From: Puniceicoccaceae bacterium
Lineage (GTDB): Bacteria > Verrucomicrobiota > Verrucomicrobiia > Opitutales > Opitutaceae
Assembly: GCA_007695295.1 (NCBI GenBank)
Contig: REEB01000092.1
Span: forward strand, 1-41,076
Reading direction: 5' to 3'
DNA length: 41,076 nt
The position numbers were made by a program, and so were the translations under genes. Under the pieces are notes generated by a model, which made no database searches, was not told the DNA's origin, and was given only the letters and a program-made list of their open reading frames with translations. Below are positions 16,816 through 26,044 of this stretch, piece after piece. Positions within the stretch are counted from its first letter, which is position 1, and each line of letters begins with the position of its first letter.

Positions 16816-18317
16816 GGCAGCAGTGCGAAGCCGGAGTGAAAGAGACGCAGGAGCAGTCCGGGGAAGCACCCCAGAACGACCATCAGGCCGACAATCGGGA
16901 ACAACATCAGCCCCTCCCGACGGGTGAGATCGGGAAAAGCCTGCCAGCGCTCGGGCAGAGGTCCGGAAAACACCCGGAGCAGCACCCGGAGCAGAAAGCC
17001 CGCCGTCAGCAACAGCCCCGGAAGCGCCAGCGCGACCCATCCGCCGACGAGGCCGAAAGCCCCTTTGAAGATCAGGAACTCGCCCACAAACCCGCTCAGC
17101 CCCGGAAGCCCGATGGACGCAAACAGGGCCACCCCCATCAGGCCGCAAAGCATCGGCGCGGCCGCCCGCAATCCCCCGAAATCATGCAGGCCCCGCAGCC
17201 CGCCGGAGCGCGCTTCAATGACCGCGACAAACGCAAACAACGTCGCCGCCGTCACTCCGTGGCTGAACATCTGGAAACAAACCCCGGCCAGTGCCGCCTC
17301 CCTCCCCGCCGCCAGTCCCGCGGCAGGCCCGGCCGCCGCGCCGACGGCGAAGAGCCCGAGAAGGCAATAGCCGAGATGGTTGATCGACGAGTAGGCGAGG
17401 ATTCGTTTGAGATCCGTCTGCGCGAGGGCCGCGAGGGCGGAAAGCAGGATGGAAGCCAGAGCCAGCACCAGGAGCGGCGCCATCCAAGCCTGCATGAGCT
17501 CGGGAAAAAGCGGCAACAGAATCCGCAGCATCCCGTACAAACCCATCTTCGAAAGCAGTCCGGTCAGAATCATGCTCACGCCGGCAGGGGCTTCGGCGTA
17601 GGTGTCGGGAAGCCAGGTGTGGAAGGGCACCACCGGCACCTTGACGGCCAGGCCGAGAAAGACTCCGGCAAAAACCAGCCCCGCTGCAACCGGCGCACCC
17701 ACCGCCAGGGACGGCATCAGCTCGCCCGCCCGCGCCGCTTCCGCCAAGTCAATGAAGTCGAAACTTCCGGTGGCCCGGAAGAGGGCGAGAAAGGCCAGCA
17801 GCATCGCGATGCTGCCGGTCATCGTGTAGAGGAAAAACTGATACGCCGCCGGGCCCGCCCGGTCGCCGCCCCACAGTTTGATGAGAAAAAACGCCGGGAT
17901 CAGGGCCAGTTCCCAAAAGAGGAACCAGACCACAAAGTTGAGGGAGAGGAATACGCCCAGCGCCGCCGCCTGCAGGAGTGACATGAGTGCGAAGAAGAGG
18001 CGCGGCAGGGGCAGCTCCGGAGGCGTCATCCAGAGCGCAAATGGACCAAGCAGACCAGCCAGCAGCACCAGGAGCACGCCGAGCCCGTCGGCGCCAAAAT
18101 ACCACTCCGCCCCCAGGGCGGGTATCCAGTCGTACCGGAAAACAAACTGCAGTCCGCCGACCGCGGTATCGTAGCGGAGCACCGCGGCCAGCGCGAGGGC
18201 CAGACCGGCAAAGGCAAAGCCGAGGGCGATCCGGCGGGCCAGCCCGGCCGGAGCGAGGGCAAGCACGACGGACGCAAGAAGCGGCAGGGCGATGATAAGC
18301 GGAAGGAGCGGGTCCAC
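16812..18317 (-). CDS. nuoM: Complex I membrane subunit NuoM (first copy)
   Basis: A proton-pumping antiporter-like subunit, 501 residues, with a complete set of key residues: TM5 Glu136 (LFWELALIPAFF), TM7 Lys226 (GLAVKVPVVPFHTWLPD), the acidic loop TYAEAP, TM8 Lys257 (LLSKMGLYG) and the TM12 Glu in GLPGLSGFVGEFLIF. An extra Ala/Gly-rich stretch (GAAAGPAAGLAAGREAAL) sits in a loop before QMFSHGVTAATLF. The start is a GTG at 18317, 18 bp after nuoL ends, with no clear ribosome site. It is followed by a four-base overlap with nuoM2. Confidence 0.95.
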   Translation of the reverse strand: MDPLLPLIIALPLLASVVLALAPAGLARRIALGFAFAGLALALAAVLRYDTAVGGLQFVFRYDWIPALGAEWYFGADGLGVLLVLLAGLLGPFALWMTPPELPLPRLFFALMSLLQAAALGVFLSLNFVVWFLFWELALIPAFFLIKLWGGDRAGPAAYQFFLYTMTGSIAMLLAFLALFRATGSFDFIDLAEAARAGELMPSLAVGAPVAAGLVFAGVFLGLAVKVPVVPFHTWLPDTYAEAPAGVSMILTGLLSKMGLYGMLRILLPLFPELMQAWMAPLLVLALASILLSALAALAQTDLKRILAYSSINHLGYCLLGLFAVGAAAGPAAGLAAGREAALAGVCFQMFSHGVTAATLFAFVAVIEARSGGLRGLHDFGGLRAAAPMLCGLMGVALFASIGLPGLSGFVGEFLIFKGAFGLVGGWVALALPGLLLTAGFLLRVLLRVFSGPLPERWQAFPDLTRREGLMLFPIVGLMVVLGCFPGLLLRLFHSGFALLP

Positions 18318-18335
18318 GGGTGAAAAACGGCGGCG

Positions 18336-20351
18336 CTACAACCAGGCCAGCAAGAGGAGCAGACCCACGGCGCCGACGCCGAGAGTGGTTAACAAGAAGT
18401 GGAGTTGACCCCGGTGGGCCCGGTGCAGCCCGATTCCGCCCGCCCGCAGTCCCGCGCAGCCAAGATCGAAGCCATGGTTCAAACCCCGCCGGTCGAGCCG
18501 ATCCGCGAGGGCGGAAAACAGGCGCGCCAGGGCTGCCGCCAGCGCCACCGCCCCACCCCAGATCCAACGGTCGAGGGCGGCGGCCAGGCGGCCGCTCCAC
18601 CGGCAGGCCCGCACCACCGTGAAGTCGTAGGTGCGATCCCAATACAATTCCTCGGCCAGCACCCGGTGGCCCGCCCCGAGCCGGTCCTCGAGGGGGTCGC
18701 GGCCGGCGGCCTCCCGGCGGCCGGGATGGTAAATCCACCAAGCCAGACCCACGCCCGCTCCCACCAGCAGAATCGAGCCCGCGAGAAGCGGCCACACTTC
18801 AGGCGCAAGCAACCGCGAAAGCGCCCATTGCGCCTCGCCCCCGCGCACCAAGGCCTCGAACCAAGGCCAGGCCGGGGTGGCCACCACCAGAGGCAGCACC
18901 GAAAGCGCCGCCAAGATCACCAATGGGGCCGTCATCAGGCGGGGGCTCTCATGAGCCTGGGCGGCGGCTTCGCTGCGTGCGCGGCCAAAAAAAACCAGCA
19001 GCATCTGGCGGCTCATGTAAAAGGCGGTCAGAAAGGTCGCGGCCAGCGCGATCCAGAAGGGACCCGGCGAAACCGGCCAGGCTTGGGCGGCGTGCAGGAT
19101 CGCCTCTTTGCTCCAGAAGCCGGAGAAGAAAAACGGAAACCCGGCCAACGCCATCATGCCAATGCCATAGCAGGCAAAGGTCAGCGGCATGCGCCGCCCC
19201 AGTCCGCCCATCCTGAGCACATCCTTCTCCTCCCCGCAGCCGTGGCTCACCGAGCCCGCCCCGAGAAAGAGCAGGGCTTTGAAGAAGGCGTGCGCCAAGA
19301 GGTGAAACAATGCCGCCACCGGCCCGCCCACTCCGAGGCTCAGCATCATGAAGCCGAGCTGCGATACCGTCGAGTAGGCCAGGATGCGCTTGATCTCGCG
19401 CTGAGCAACCGCGATGCACGCGCCGAGCAGGGCGGTCGCCGCCCCCACCCAGGCGACGACGGAAAGCGCCGTCGCCGAGGCCTCGAAAAGTGGATAGGCG
19501 CGGGCGACGAGAAACACGCCCGCCGCCACCATGGTGGCGGCGTGGATGAGCGCGCTCACCGGTGTCGGCCCCTCCATCGCATCAGGCAGCCAGACATGGA
19601 ACGGCACCTGGCCCGACTTGCCGGCGGCACCGATGAACAGCAGCAACGCGATCGCGGTCGCCGCAGTCATGCCCCCGGCCGCACCGGCCGCGAGCCCCCC
19701 CAGGACGGCCGTCTCCAGTACGCCCGCCCCACCATCGTAGAAGAGCAGGGTGCCCGCCTCCCGATAGAGCCAGATCATGCCGAGAAACAACCCCAGGTCA
19801 CCGATCCGGGTCACGATGAAGGCCTTGCGGGCGGCCCGGGCAGCGGCGGGTTTTTGAAACCAGAACCCGATGAGGAGATAGGAGGCGAGGCCGACCAGCT
19901 CCCAGCAGATGAAAAGCAGCAGCAGGCTGTTGGCCACCAGCAAGCCCAACATGGCGGCGGAAAAAAAGGAGAGAAAGCAGAAGAACCGCACCGCGCGGGG
20001 ATCGCCGCCCATGTAGGCGATGCTGTAGATAAAAACCAGCAGGCCGACCAGACTCACCATCAACAGCACCGGGGCGTTGGTCGCATCGACGAGCAGCCCG
20101 AGCGGCACCACCGTCTCCGCCCCGAGCTGAAACCAAGTGAAGTTCAGCACTTCGCGGAAGCCGTCTCCGCCGGCCACCACCCGCACGAGCACAGTCCCGG
20201 AGGCGAACAGGGCGAGCGCCTGCGCCACAACGGCGATCGCGCCAGCCGGCCGCCGCAGTCGCCCGGGCATGAAGAGCAGAACCGCCGCCGCGGCCAGAGG
20301 CGGCAACGGGATGAGGGCGAGCGCAAGGAAGAGGGTGGCCGTTTCAGTCAT
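18336..20351 (-). CDS. nuoL: Complex I membrane subunit NuoL
   Basis: The distal proton-pumping subunit that in known structures sends a long lateral helix back along the membrane arm. At 671 residues it is longer than E. coli NuoL (613). Seen: FICWELVGLASYLLIGFW (TM5 Glu), GAAGKSGQVPFHVWLPDAMEGPTPVSALIHAATM (TM7 Lys), HAFFKALLFLGAGSVSHG and the C-terminal EELYWDRTYDF. The part after that point is about 102 residues against about 70 in ordinary NuoL. The extra text includes an amphipathic Ala/Leu-rich segment around 18495-18572. The ATG at 20351 overlaps nuoK by 8 bp. Confidence 0.95.
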   Translation of the reverse strand: MTETATLFLALALIPLPPLAAAAVLLFMPGRLRRPAGAIAVVAQALALFASGTVLVRVVAGGDGFREVLNFTWFQLGAETVVPLGLLVDATNAPVLLMVSLVGLLVFIYSIAYMGGDPRAVRFFCFLSFFSAAMLGLLVANSLLLLFICWELVGLASYLLIGFWFQKPAAARAARKAFIVTRIGDLGLFLGMIWLYREAGTLLFYDGGAGVLETAVLGGLAAGAAGGMTAATAIALLLFIGAAGKSGQVPFHVWLPDAMEGPTPVSALIHAATMVAAGVFLVARAYPLFEASATALSVVAWVGAATALLGACIAVAQREIKRILAYSTVSQLGFMMLSLGVGGPVAALFHLLAHAFFKALLFLGAGSVSHGCGEEKDVLRMGGLGRRMPLTFACYGIGMMALAGFPFFFSGFWSKEAILHAAQAWPVSPGPFWIALAATFLTAFYMSRQMLLVFFGRARSEAAAQAHESPRLMTAPLVILAALSVLPLVVATPAWPWFEALVRGGEAQWALSRLLAPEVWPLLAGSILLVGAGVGLAWWIYHPGRREAAGRDPLEDRLGAGHRVLAEELYWDRTYDFTVVRACRWSGRLAAALDRWIWGGAVALAAALARLFSALADRLDRRGLNHGFDLGCAGLRAGGIGLHRAHRGQLHFLLTTLGVGAVGLLLLLAWL

Positions 20352-20655
20352 GGGCAACCGGAAGTCGGCCCGGATCAATGGTCCGGAAATGCCGGTACAC
20401 CAAGAGGATGAGGGCGAGGCCGACGGCGGCCTCGGCGGCCGCCACGGCGATCGAGAAGAGTGCGAAAACCACGCCGGTCAGCGAACCCGGTTCCGCGCCA
20501 TACCGCCAAAAGGCGATGAAGTTCAGATTGGCCGCCGCCAGCATCACCTCGATGCCGATCAACATGATGATCGCGTTGCGCCGCAACAGCACGATGGCCA
20601 GTCCAAGGCAGAAGAGGGCCGACGAAACCAGCAGCACCAATTGCAGCGTGATCAT
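20344..20655 (-). CDS. nuoK: Complex I membrane subunit NuoK
   Basis: A small three-helix membrane subunit of 103 residues, normal length. The two buried glutamates needed for proton transfer are visible: Glu36 (MLIGIEVMLAAANLNF) and Glu75 (AVAAAEAAVGLALIL). The text between them ends in the FALFSIAVAAAEAAVGLA signature. It is linked by an ATGA overlap to nuoJ and an 8-bp overlap to nuoL. Confidence 0.96.
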   Translation of the reverse strand: MITLQLVLLVSSALFCLGLAIVLLRRNAIIMLIGIEVMLAAANLNFIAFWRYGAEPGSLTGVVFALFSIAVAAAEAAVGLALILLVYRHFRTIDPGRLPVAHD

Positions 20656-21182
20656 GCGTCCGGCTTCCTTTCCACCAACGCCAGCGTCACCCCGCCGACC
20701 AGCGCCACCGTGAGAACGACTCCCACCAGAATCAGCGGCGGCACCGCCCCCGCCACCAGCTCACGGCCCAAGGCCGCGATCTCCAGGACCATGGGCTCCT
20801 CGGGGACTTCCCGGTACAGCGAGCCGCTGCCCAACACGGCCGCCGCCAAGGCACCGAACAAGGCCAGCGCGACCCCCAGCCCTCCTAGGACGCGGAGTCC
20901 GGCGAAGCGCCCGCCTTCCGTCTCCCCGCCTGCATCCTCCCTCCGGGTCAGCAGAATCACGAAAACAATCAAGACCGCGACCGCGCCGACGTAGACCAGC
21001 CACTGGATGAAGCCGAGAAACTCCGCCCCCAGCCAGAGGTAAAGCAGACCCACGCCGACAAAGCAGAGGGCGCCGACCAGGGCCGCGCGCACCGGCTCCC
21101 GCACCAGCGCCACGGCCGTCCCCGCGCCAAGGGTGAGAACGGCGAAGGCGAAGAAGAGCAGGCCGGAGGCAGTGAGATTCAT
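20652..21182 (-). CDS. nuoJ: Complex I membrane subunit NuoJ
   Basis: A five-helix membrane subunit near the E-channel, 176 residues. Seen: the conserved TM3 text FIQWLVYVGAVAVLIVFVILLTRRE and an N-terminus LLFFAFAVLTLGAGTAVALVREPVRAAL typical of NuoJ. The C-terminal helix (ILVGVVLTVALVGGVTLALVERK) also matches. The ATG at 21182 overlaps the nuoH stop (ATGA); the much longer open frame upstream is a shadow of nuoH. Confidence 0.94.
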   Translation of the reverse strand: MNLTASGLLFFAFAVLTLGAGTAVALVREPVRAALVGALCFVGVGLLYLWLGAEFLGFIQWLVYVGAVAVLIVFVILLTRREDAGGETEGGRFAGLRVLGGLGVALALFGALAAAVLGSGSLYREVPEEPMVLEIAALGRELVAGAVPPLILVGVVLTVALVGGVTLALVERKPDA

Positions 21183-22561
21183 TCTTCGGAAAATCGGTAG
21201 GTGCGAAGCGCGTTTGCCTCCGCGGATTGCAGGCGCGGAAGCAGCAGGAAGTACGGGGCCGTCACCACCGGAGTCACCACCAGCCAGCCGAGCCAGCCCC
21301 CGCCCGTGAAGTGCCAGAGCGCCGCCCCGGCCAGAACACAGAAACCGGTTGGGATCAGAAACAGCCAGGAAAAAGCCAACAACTGGTCGATCCGCACCCG
21401 CGGCATGGTGCCGCGAATCCAGATCGCCAAGAGGACCAGACCGTAGAGCTTGAGGAAAAACCAGAGGTAACCCGGGATGAAGTCGAGCACCGGCAGCGGA
21501 GCGTGCCAGCCCCCCAGGAACAGCGCGACGGCAAAACCACAGATGCCGAACAGGCCGATGTACTCGGCGAGGAAAAATACCGCGTATCGAAATCCCGAAT
21601 ACTCCGTCATGTGCCCGGCAACCAGTTCGGACTCTCCCTCCGGCAGGTCGAAGGGGCTGCGGTTGGATTCCGCGAGGGCGGCGATGAAGAAGAGCACAAA
21701 CCCCACCAAGCCCCACGGCGTGAACACAAACCATTGCGGCACGAAACCGAAGGCGTGGCCCGCCTGCGCCTCCACCATCAGCGTCGGCGAAAGCGTTCCG
21801 GCCAACATCACCACCGCGAGCGCGGCCAGTAACAGCGGCATTTCATAACTGATCATCTGCGCGATCGCCCGCATCGCCCCGAGCAGGGAATACTTGTTGT
21901 TGCTCGACCAGCCCGCCATGAAGACGGCCACCTCGGCGCTGGCACCGAGCGCGAAAAAGAAAAGAATGCCGACGCCCAGCTCCACCACTGTCATGCCCGG
22001 GCCGTAGGGAAGCAGGGCGAGGACCAGAAATGCGGGCACGGCGAGCATGACGGGCGCGAGCAGGTGCATCCACCGGTCGCCGCCCGCCGGGACGATGTCT
22101 TCCTTGGTCAGCATTTTGATGCCGTCGGCCACGGGTTGCAACAATCCCCAGAGGCCGGCCCGGTTGGGGCCGTAGCGGTTCTGGATGCGGGCCAGCACCT
22201 TGCGCTCGACGATCGAGGTAAGGGCAAACAACCCCATGAAGACCGCCACGATGGTGAAGAGGGACAGGCTGATCGAAGCGAGGCCGAGCCAGGGTTCGCC
22301 CAAGCCCCAGCCTTCCGCCAGCCAGCCCAGCACCCCCGCCTTCAGGATCAGCGGAGCGGTCGCCGGATGGGCGAGGGCTTCAACCACCGCACCGGTGAGG
22401 ATCCCGGGAGCCTTGCGGTCAAGCAGGAGCACCAGTAGTGTTGTGCCCACTACAAGGACGCCTGCCGCCGCGGCCAGCGTCAGCCCGGGGCGGCGGGCGG
22501 GAAAGGCCAGGGACGTCCGTCCGGGGGGCGGGGCAGCATCGCTGGGGATCGTCACCGCCAC
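21179..22561 (-). CDS. nuoH: Complex I membrane subunit NuoH with N-terminal extension
   Basis: The membrane subunit that forms the quinone cavity with NuoB and NuoD. Conserved text is plain: ERKVLARIQNRYGPNRAGLWGLLQPVADGIKMLTKED, AEVAVFMAGWSSNNKYSLLGAMR, QMISYEMPL, AESNRSPFDLPEGESELVAG, TEYSGFRYAVFFLAEY and RGTMPRVRIDQLL. At 460 residues it is well above the usual ~330; about 90 extra residues lie at the N-terminus and include one extra hydrophobic stretch (27-47). The start is a GTG at 22561, with a second GTG two codons on, just after nuoI. Order is unusual: nuoI precedes nuoH. Confidence 0.95.
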   Translation of the reverse strand: MAVTIPSDAAPPPGRTSLAFPARRPGLTLAAAAGVLVVGTTLLVLLLDRKAPGILTGAVVEALAHPATAPLILKAGVLGWLAEGWGLGEPWLGLASISLSLFTIVAVFMGLFALTSIVERKVLARIQNRYGPNRAGLWGLLQPVADGIKMLTKEDIVPAGGDRWMHLLAPVMLAVPAFLVLALLPYGPGMTVVELGVGILFFFALGASAEVAVFMAGWSSNNKYSLLGAMRAIAQMISYEMPLLLAALAVVMLAGTLSPTLMVEAQAGHAFGFVPQWFVFTPWGLVGFVLFFIAALAESNRSPFDLPEGESELVAGHMTEYSGFRYAVFFLAEYIGLFGICGFAVALFLGGWHAPLPVLDFIPGYLWFFLKLYGLVLLAIWIRGTMPRVRIDQLLAFSWLFLIPTGFCVLAGAALWHFTGGGWLGWLVVTPVVTAPYFLLLPRLQSAEANALRTYRFSEE

Positions 22562-22564
22562 CGG

Positions 22565-23194
22565 CTAGCTGTTCTCCGGAGCTTCTGGTTTCGCGGCCGC
22601 CGCCTTGGCGGCGGCCTCTTTTTTCATCCGGGCGGCTTCCTCGCGTTTGCGCCGGGCCTCCTCCTTGCGGAACCGCTCCATCTCCAAGCGGGCATCGACC
22701 TCGGCCGCCTCGCGCGGCTTGATCCTGTGGTAGTAGGTGTTGGACTTGGCGAGACGGAGCTTGTTGTGGACCATGGGCCGGGTGCGCCCGGTGGCGGCAT
22801 GTTCATAATCCGAGTCCATCTTGATGGCGTCAAAGGGACAGACCTCCGCACAGATCTGGCAGCCCATGCAGGCATCAATGCCGATCTCGAAACGCTCCGG
22901 ATGTTTGGCGGGGCGGCCGTTTTCATCCCGGGCCTGCACAATGCGGATCGCACCGGAGGGGCACTCCCGCTCGCAGGTCTTGCAGGCCACGCAGCGCAGG
23001 CCCTCCACCGAATCGTTGCCATCATAAACGAGGAACGGGAAATTCCGGCTGCTTTCCGGCAAGAGCAGCCGCTGCTCCGGATAGGAAACGGTCACCAGCC
23101 GCCGCGGATTGCGGTAGCTGCCGAAAAAATTCCTTCCCGTCACCAGCATGCCTTTGAGCAGGCCGACCCCGGGCAGTTGCTTGAGTTTTCTCAT
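22565..23194 (-). CDS. nuoI: Complex I ferredoxin-like subunit NuoI
   Basis: The peripheral-arm subunit carrying clusters N6a and N6b. Two [4Fe-4S] motifs are visible: Cys68, 71, 74, 78 (CVACKTCERECP) and Cys109, 112, 115, 119 (CMGCQICAEVCP). It has 209 residues; the last ~45 are a Lys/Glu/Ala/Arg-rich helical tail (FRKEEARRKREEAARMKKEA) not needed for the fold and of unknown role. The ATG at 23194 overlaps the nuoD stop (ATGA). In an enzyme without NuoEFG this subunit is the likely outermost electron entry point, for example for ferredoxin, which is inference. Confidence 0.95.
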   Translation of the reverse strand: MRKLKQLPGVGLLKGMLVTGRNFFGSYRNPRRLVTVSYPEQRLLLPESSRNFPFLVYDGNDSVEGLRCVACKTCERECPSGAIRIVQARDENGRPAKHPERFEIGIDACMGCQICAEVCPFDAIKMDSDYEHAATGRTRPMVHNKLRLAKSNTYYHRIKPREAAEVDARLEMERFRKEEARRKREEAARMKKEAAAKAAAAKPEAPENS

Positions 23195-24351
23195 CGGTCA
23201 ACTTCTCCCAATACAATGTCGATGCTGCCGAGGATCACCATGACATCGGCGATCTTTGCGCCGACGCACATTTCCTCGAGCAGGGTCAGGTTGATAAGAC
23301 TGGGCGGGCGCACCCGGTAGCGGTAGGGCTGGGGGCTCTGGTCGCTGATCAGATAAAAGCCGAGTTCGCCTTTGGGGGACTCGATCCGCCCGTAGGCCTC
23401 GCCGGCGGGTGGACGGAAATTTCTCAGTTTCGCCTGGGGGTTGATGACCGGCCCTTCCGGCAAATCGCGGAGGGCGGAGTCGAGTATGTTCAGCGACTCG
23501 CGCATCTCCAGGAGCCGGATCATGAGTCGGTCATAGACATCGCCCTTTTCACCCAGCGGGATGCGGAAGGAAAACCGGTCGTAGATCCCGTAGCGGTCCA
23601 CCTTGCGGAGGTCATGGGAAAGGCCGGCCGCGCGGAGCAAGGGCCCGGAGACCCCGGCGTTGACGAGCCGCTTGGCTTCAACCCCCCCGATCCCCATGGT
23701 GCGGGCGCGGAGGATTTCGTTCTCGGTGAGCAGTTGCTCCATCTCGTCGAGAAATCCGGGGTAGGAGTCCACCACCAACCGGGCCGCCGCCGCCCAGCCC
23801 GGCGGCAGGTCGCAGCGGCAGCCGCCGAAACGCAGGTAGTCGCACATCATGCGGGAGCCGGTCAGCGCCTCGAAGAGGTCGAGCACGGCATCGCGCTGGC
23901 GGAAGCCATACATGAGCACACTGCCCCACGCCCCCATGTCGCCGAGAAGAAAACCAAGAAAGACCGTGTGGTTTTGCAGCCGGGTCAGCTCGGCGAGGAT
24001 GACGCGCAGGTATTCGGCGCGCTCCGGCACTTCAAGCCCGGCCAGTTTTTCAACCGTGAGCGCGTAGGCCCAGTTGTTGGTCAGCGAACAGAAGTAGTCC
24101 AGGCGATCGGTGAAGGGCATGGACGCAAGGTAAGACATCCTTTCGGCCAACTGCTCATGGTTGCGGTGCAGGTAACCGAAAACCGGCTGCAGGCGGACCA
24201 CGGTTTCACCGTCAAGGAGGGCGTTCATGCGGAAAACGCCGTGCGTGGAGGGGTGCTGGGGACCGAGCGACAACTCCAGGAGTTCCGTCTCCCCGGGGTC
24301 GGCGAATGGTGCCGTGCCCGCCGGCCATGGTGCGGCGCGCGTGAGGTTCAT
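23191..24351 (-). CDS. nuoD: Complex I 49-kDa subunit NuoD
   Basis: A hydrogenase-derived subunit that forms the quinone site with NuoB, 386 residues. Seen: LGPQHPSTHGVFRMNALLDGE with the quinone-site His, GYLHRNHEQLAERMSYLASMPFTDRLDYFCS, LTRLQNHTVFLGFLLGDMGA, and the C-terminal KGELGFYLISDQSPQPYRYRVRPPS. It is not fused to NuoC. The ATG at 24351 overlaps the nuoC stop (ATGA). Confidence 0.96.
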   Translation of the reverse strand: MNLTRAAPWPAGTAPFADPGETELLELSLGPQHPSTHGVFRMNALLDGETVVRLQPVFGYLHRNHEQLAERMSYLASMPFTDRLDYFCSLTNNWAYALTVEKLAGLEVPERAEYLRVILAELTRLQNHTVFLGFLLGDMGAWGSVLMYGFRQRDAVLDLFEALTGSRMMCDYLRFGGCRCDLPPGWAAAARLVVDSYPGFLDEMEQLLTENEILRARTMGIGGVEAKRLVNAGVSGPLLRAAGLSHDLRKVDRYGIYDRFSFRIPLGEKGDVYDRLMIRLLEMRESLNILDSALRDLPEGPVINPQAKLRNFRPPAGEAYGRIESPKGELGFYLISDQSPQPYRYRVRPPSLINLTLLEEMCVGAKIADVMVILGSIDIVLGEVDR

Positions 24352-24965
24352 CTGTTTGCCTCCCCTTTCGCGGCGGCGGTTTCGATTGCGGGCAGGCCGT
24401 CCTCATCCGGCGCAACGTAATCCTTGCGCATGGGGTGACCCTCAAACTCGTCCCAAAGGAGCAGGCGGCGCAGGTCGGGATGGCCGCTGAAGGAAATGCC
24501 GTAGAGGTCAAAGATTTCCCGCTCCTGGAACTCCGCGCTTCTCCAGACCGGCGTCAGGGACGGCAATGGGGCCGGTGCTTCGCGGCCTGCCGCGCGCAGG
24601 CGCAGGATGACGGGGCCGTGCCGCAGGGCGACGGAGTACAAATGATAAACCGCTTCCAGATAGCCCGGCTCGGTGCGGGTGACTTTTTTTGTCACTTCCT
24701 TCGTCTCCCCGCCGACGGTTTCGGTGGTCGTGACGGACTCCGTCACTTCCCGGGGCAGCCAGTCGACGCCGGTGACGTTGGAGCAGTAGTCGAGTTGCAG
24801 CTCGGGATGATCGCGGAGGAATAACGCCACTTCGAGGGCCGCGTCCGGATCGACGAGGAGGGCGTCTTGGCCGGAGGGACCGGGATTGGTCCACCGCCGA
24901 ACCCGCCCGGCGGAGCCGGGAAGGCCGGCCTCAAGAAGCGAGAGCAGGCGGTCGGGATCAGTCAT
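24348..24965 (-). CDS. nuoC: Complex I 30-kDa subunit NuoC
   Basis: A peripheral-arm subunit, 205 residues. Seen: [27 protein letters not shown], and the family signature [40 protein letters not shown]. Between the first two blocks there is an insertion of about 25 residues rich in Thr, Glu, Val and Lys ([20 protein letters not shown]), probably a surface beta-hairpin. The ATG at 24965 overlaps the nuoB stop (ATGA). Confidence 0.95.
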   Translation of the reverse strand: MTDPDRLLSLLEAGLPGSAGRVRRWTNPGPSGQDALLVDPDAALEVALFLRDHPELQLDYCSNVTGVDWLPREVTESVTTTETVGGETKEVTKKVTRTEPGYLEAVYHLYSVALRHGPVILRLRAAGREAPAPLPSLTPVWRSAEFQEREIFDLYGISFSGHPDLRRLLLWDEFEGHPMRKDYVAPDEDGLPAIETAAAKGEANR

Positions 24966-25639
24966 GCCGTGGTCTCCCGTGGTGTGACCGCGTCGCTGCC
25001 GTCGTCGGGCGCGGCGTCGGGATCGGAGGGGGGTTGCCAGAGATCGGGGTTGAAGGGGGGCCGCAGGCCGGCCGGACCGTAGTTGGGAATCGGATACTCT
25101 CCGGGGACGGCCGGATCGGCGGCGCGGGAGCGGCCGGGGCCGCTGAGTTTTTCTCCCCGGATGAGTTCCTGCAGGCGGATGACGCCGTGCAGGAGCGCTT
25201 CCGGGCGGGGCGGGCATCCCGGGATGTACAGGTCGACCGGGAGGTAACGGTCAATACCGCGGAGGACATTGTAACCCTCGCGGAAGGGGCCGCCGGAAAT
25301 GGCACAGGCGCCCATGGCGATGACGTATTTCGGGTTGGCCATTTGATTGTAGAGGCGCACCACCATCGGGGCCATTTTCTTGGTCACGGTGCCGGCCACG
25401 ATCATGAGGTCGGCCTGGCGCGGCGAGGGGCGGAAGACCTCGGCCCCGAAGCGGGCCAAGTCATGCCGGGCCATGGTCGCGGCGATCATCTCAATGGCGC
25501 AGCAGGCCAATCCAAACTGCAGAGGCCAGAGGGAGTGCGCCCGGCCCCAGTTGTAGAGCGACTCAAGCGAGGTGACATGGACGCCGCGGCGGGCCAGATC
25601 CTGGCGCAAGCTTTCGTCGGTGGTTCCCATCGTGGTCAT
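24962..25639 (-). CDS. nuoB: Complex I subunit NuoB (cluster N2)
   Basis: Carries the terminal [4Fe-4S] cluster N2 that reduces quinone. The four ligands are visible: tandem Cys46-Cys47 ([10 protein letters not shown]), Cys112 (MGACAISGG) and Cys142 ([12 protein letters not shown]). It has 225 residues; the last ~55 form a Pro/Asp-rich tail ([15 protein letters not shown]). The ATG at 25639 is 4 bp after nuoA; Met4 is an alternative start. Confidence 0.96.
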   Translation of the reverse strand: MTTMGTTDESLRQDLARRGVHVTSLESLYNWGRAHSLWPLQFGLACCAIEMIAATMARHDLARFGAEVFRPSPRQADLMIVAGTVTKKMAPMVVRLYNQMANPKYVIAMGACAISGGPFREGYNVLRGIDRYLPVDLYIPGCPPRPEALLHGVIRLQELIRGEKLSGPGRSRAADPAVPGEYPIPNYGPAGLRPPFNPDLWQPPSDPDAAPDDGSDAVTPRETTA

Positions 25640-25643
25640 GGCC

Positions 25644-26021
25644 TCATTTCCAATTCAGGTAGCCCTTGGCCCAGCACCAGGCCAGGCTCTCCAAGAGTAA
25701 TAAAACGAATACCGCCGCGACCAACACCGCACCCAGAGGCAAGTCGAGAAAGGCCACCGCGATGGGGATGAGAAAGATCGCTTCGACATCGAAGATGAGA
25801 AAGACGATGCCGTAGACGTAATACTGGGACTTGAACTGAATGCGGGCGGGTCCGGTGGCTTCGATGCCACATTCGTAGGCGGAATGCTTCGACGGTCCGG
25901 GCTTGGCCGGGGTGAACCACCGCAGCCACAGGTGCGACAAGCCGATGGGCACCAAGGCCGCCGCGACGGCTATCCCGAAAAAGATGCCCAGGGTGAGGTA
26001 GGCCTGTGGATCCGATGGCAT
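25644..26021 (-). CDS. nuoA: Complex I membrane subunit NuoA
   Basis: A three-helix membrane subunit, 125 residues. Seen: the TM1-2 loop [44 protein letters not shown], with the conserved Cys and the FDVE motif, and the C-terminal [15 protein letters not shown]. It begins the nuo cluster, only 22 bp after the stop of the molybdopterin oxidoreductase gene, with no visible terminator or promoter between them. This places both respiratory modules in one transcription unit. Confidence 0.95.
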   Translation of the reverse strand: MPSDPQAYLTLGIFFGIAVAAALVPIGLSHLWLRWFTPAKPGPSKHSAYECGIEATGPARIQFKSQYYVYGIVFLIFDVEAIFLIPIAVAFLDLPLGAVLVAAVFVLLLLESLAWCWAKGYLNWK

Positions 26022-26044
26022 GGCGGCGAAGCGATCGCGGGTGG

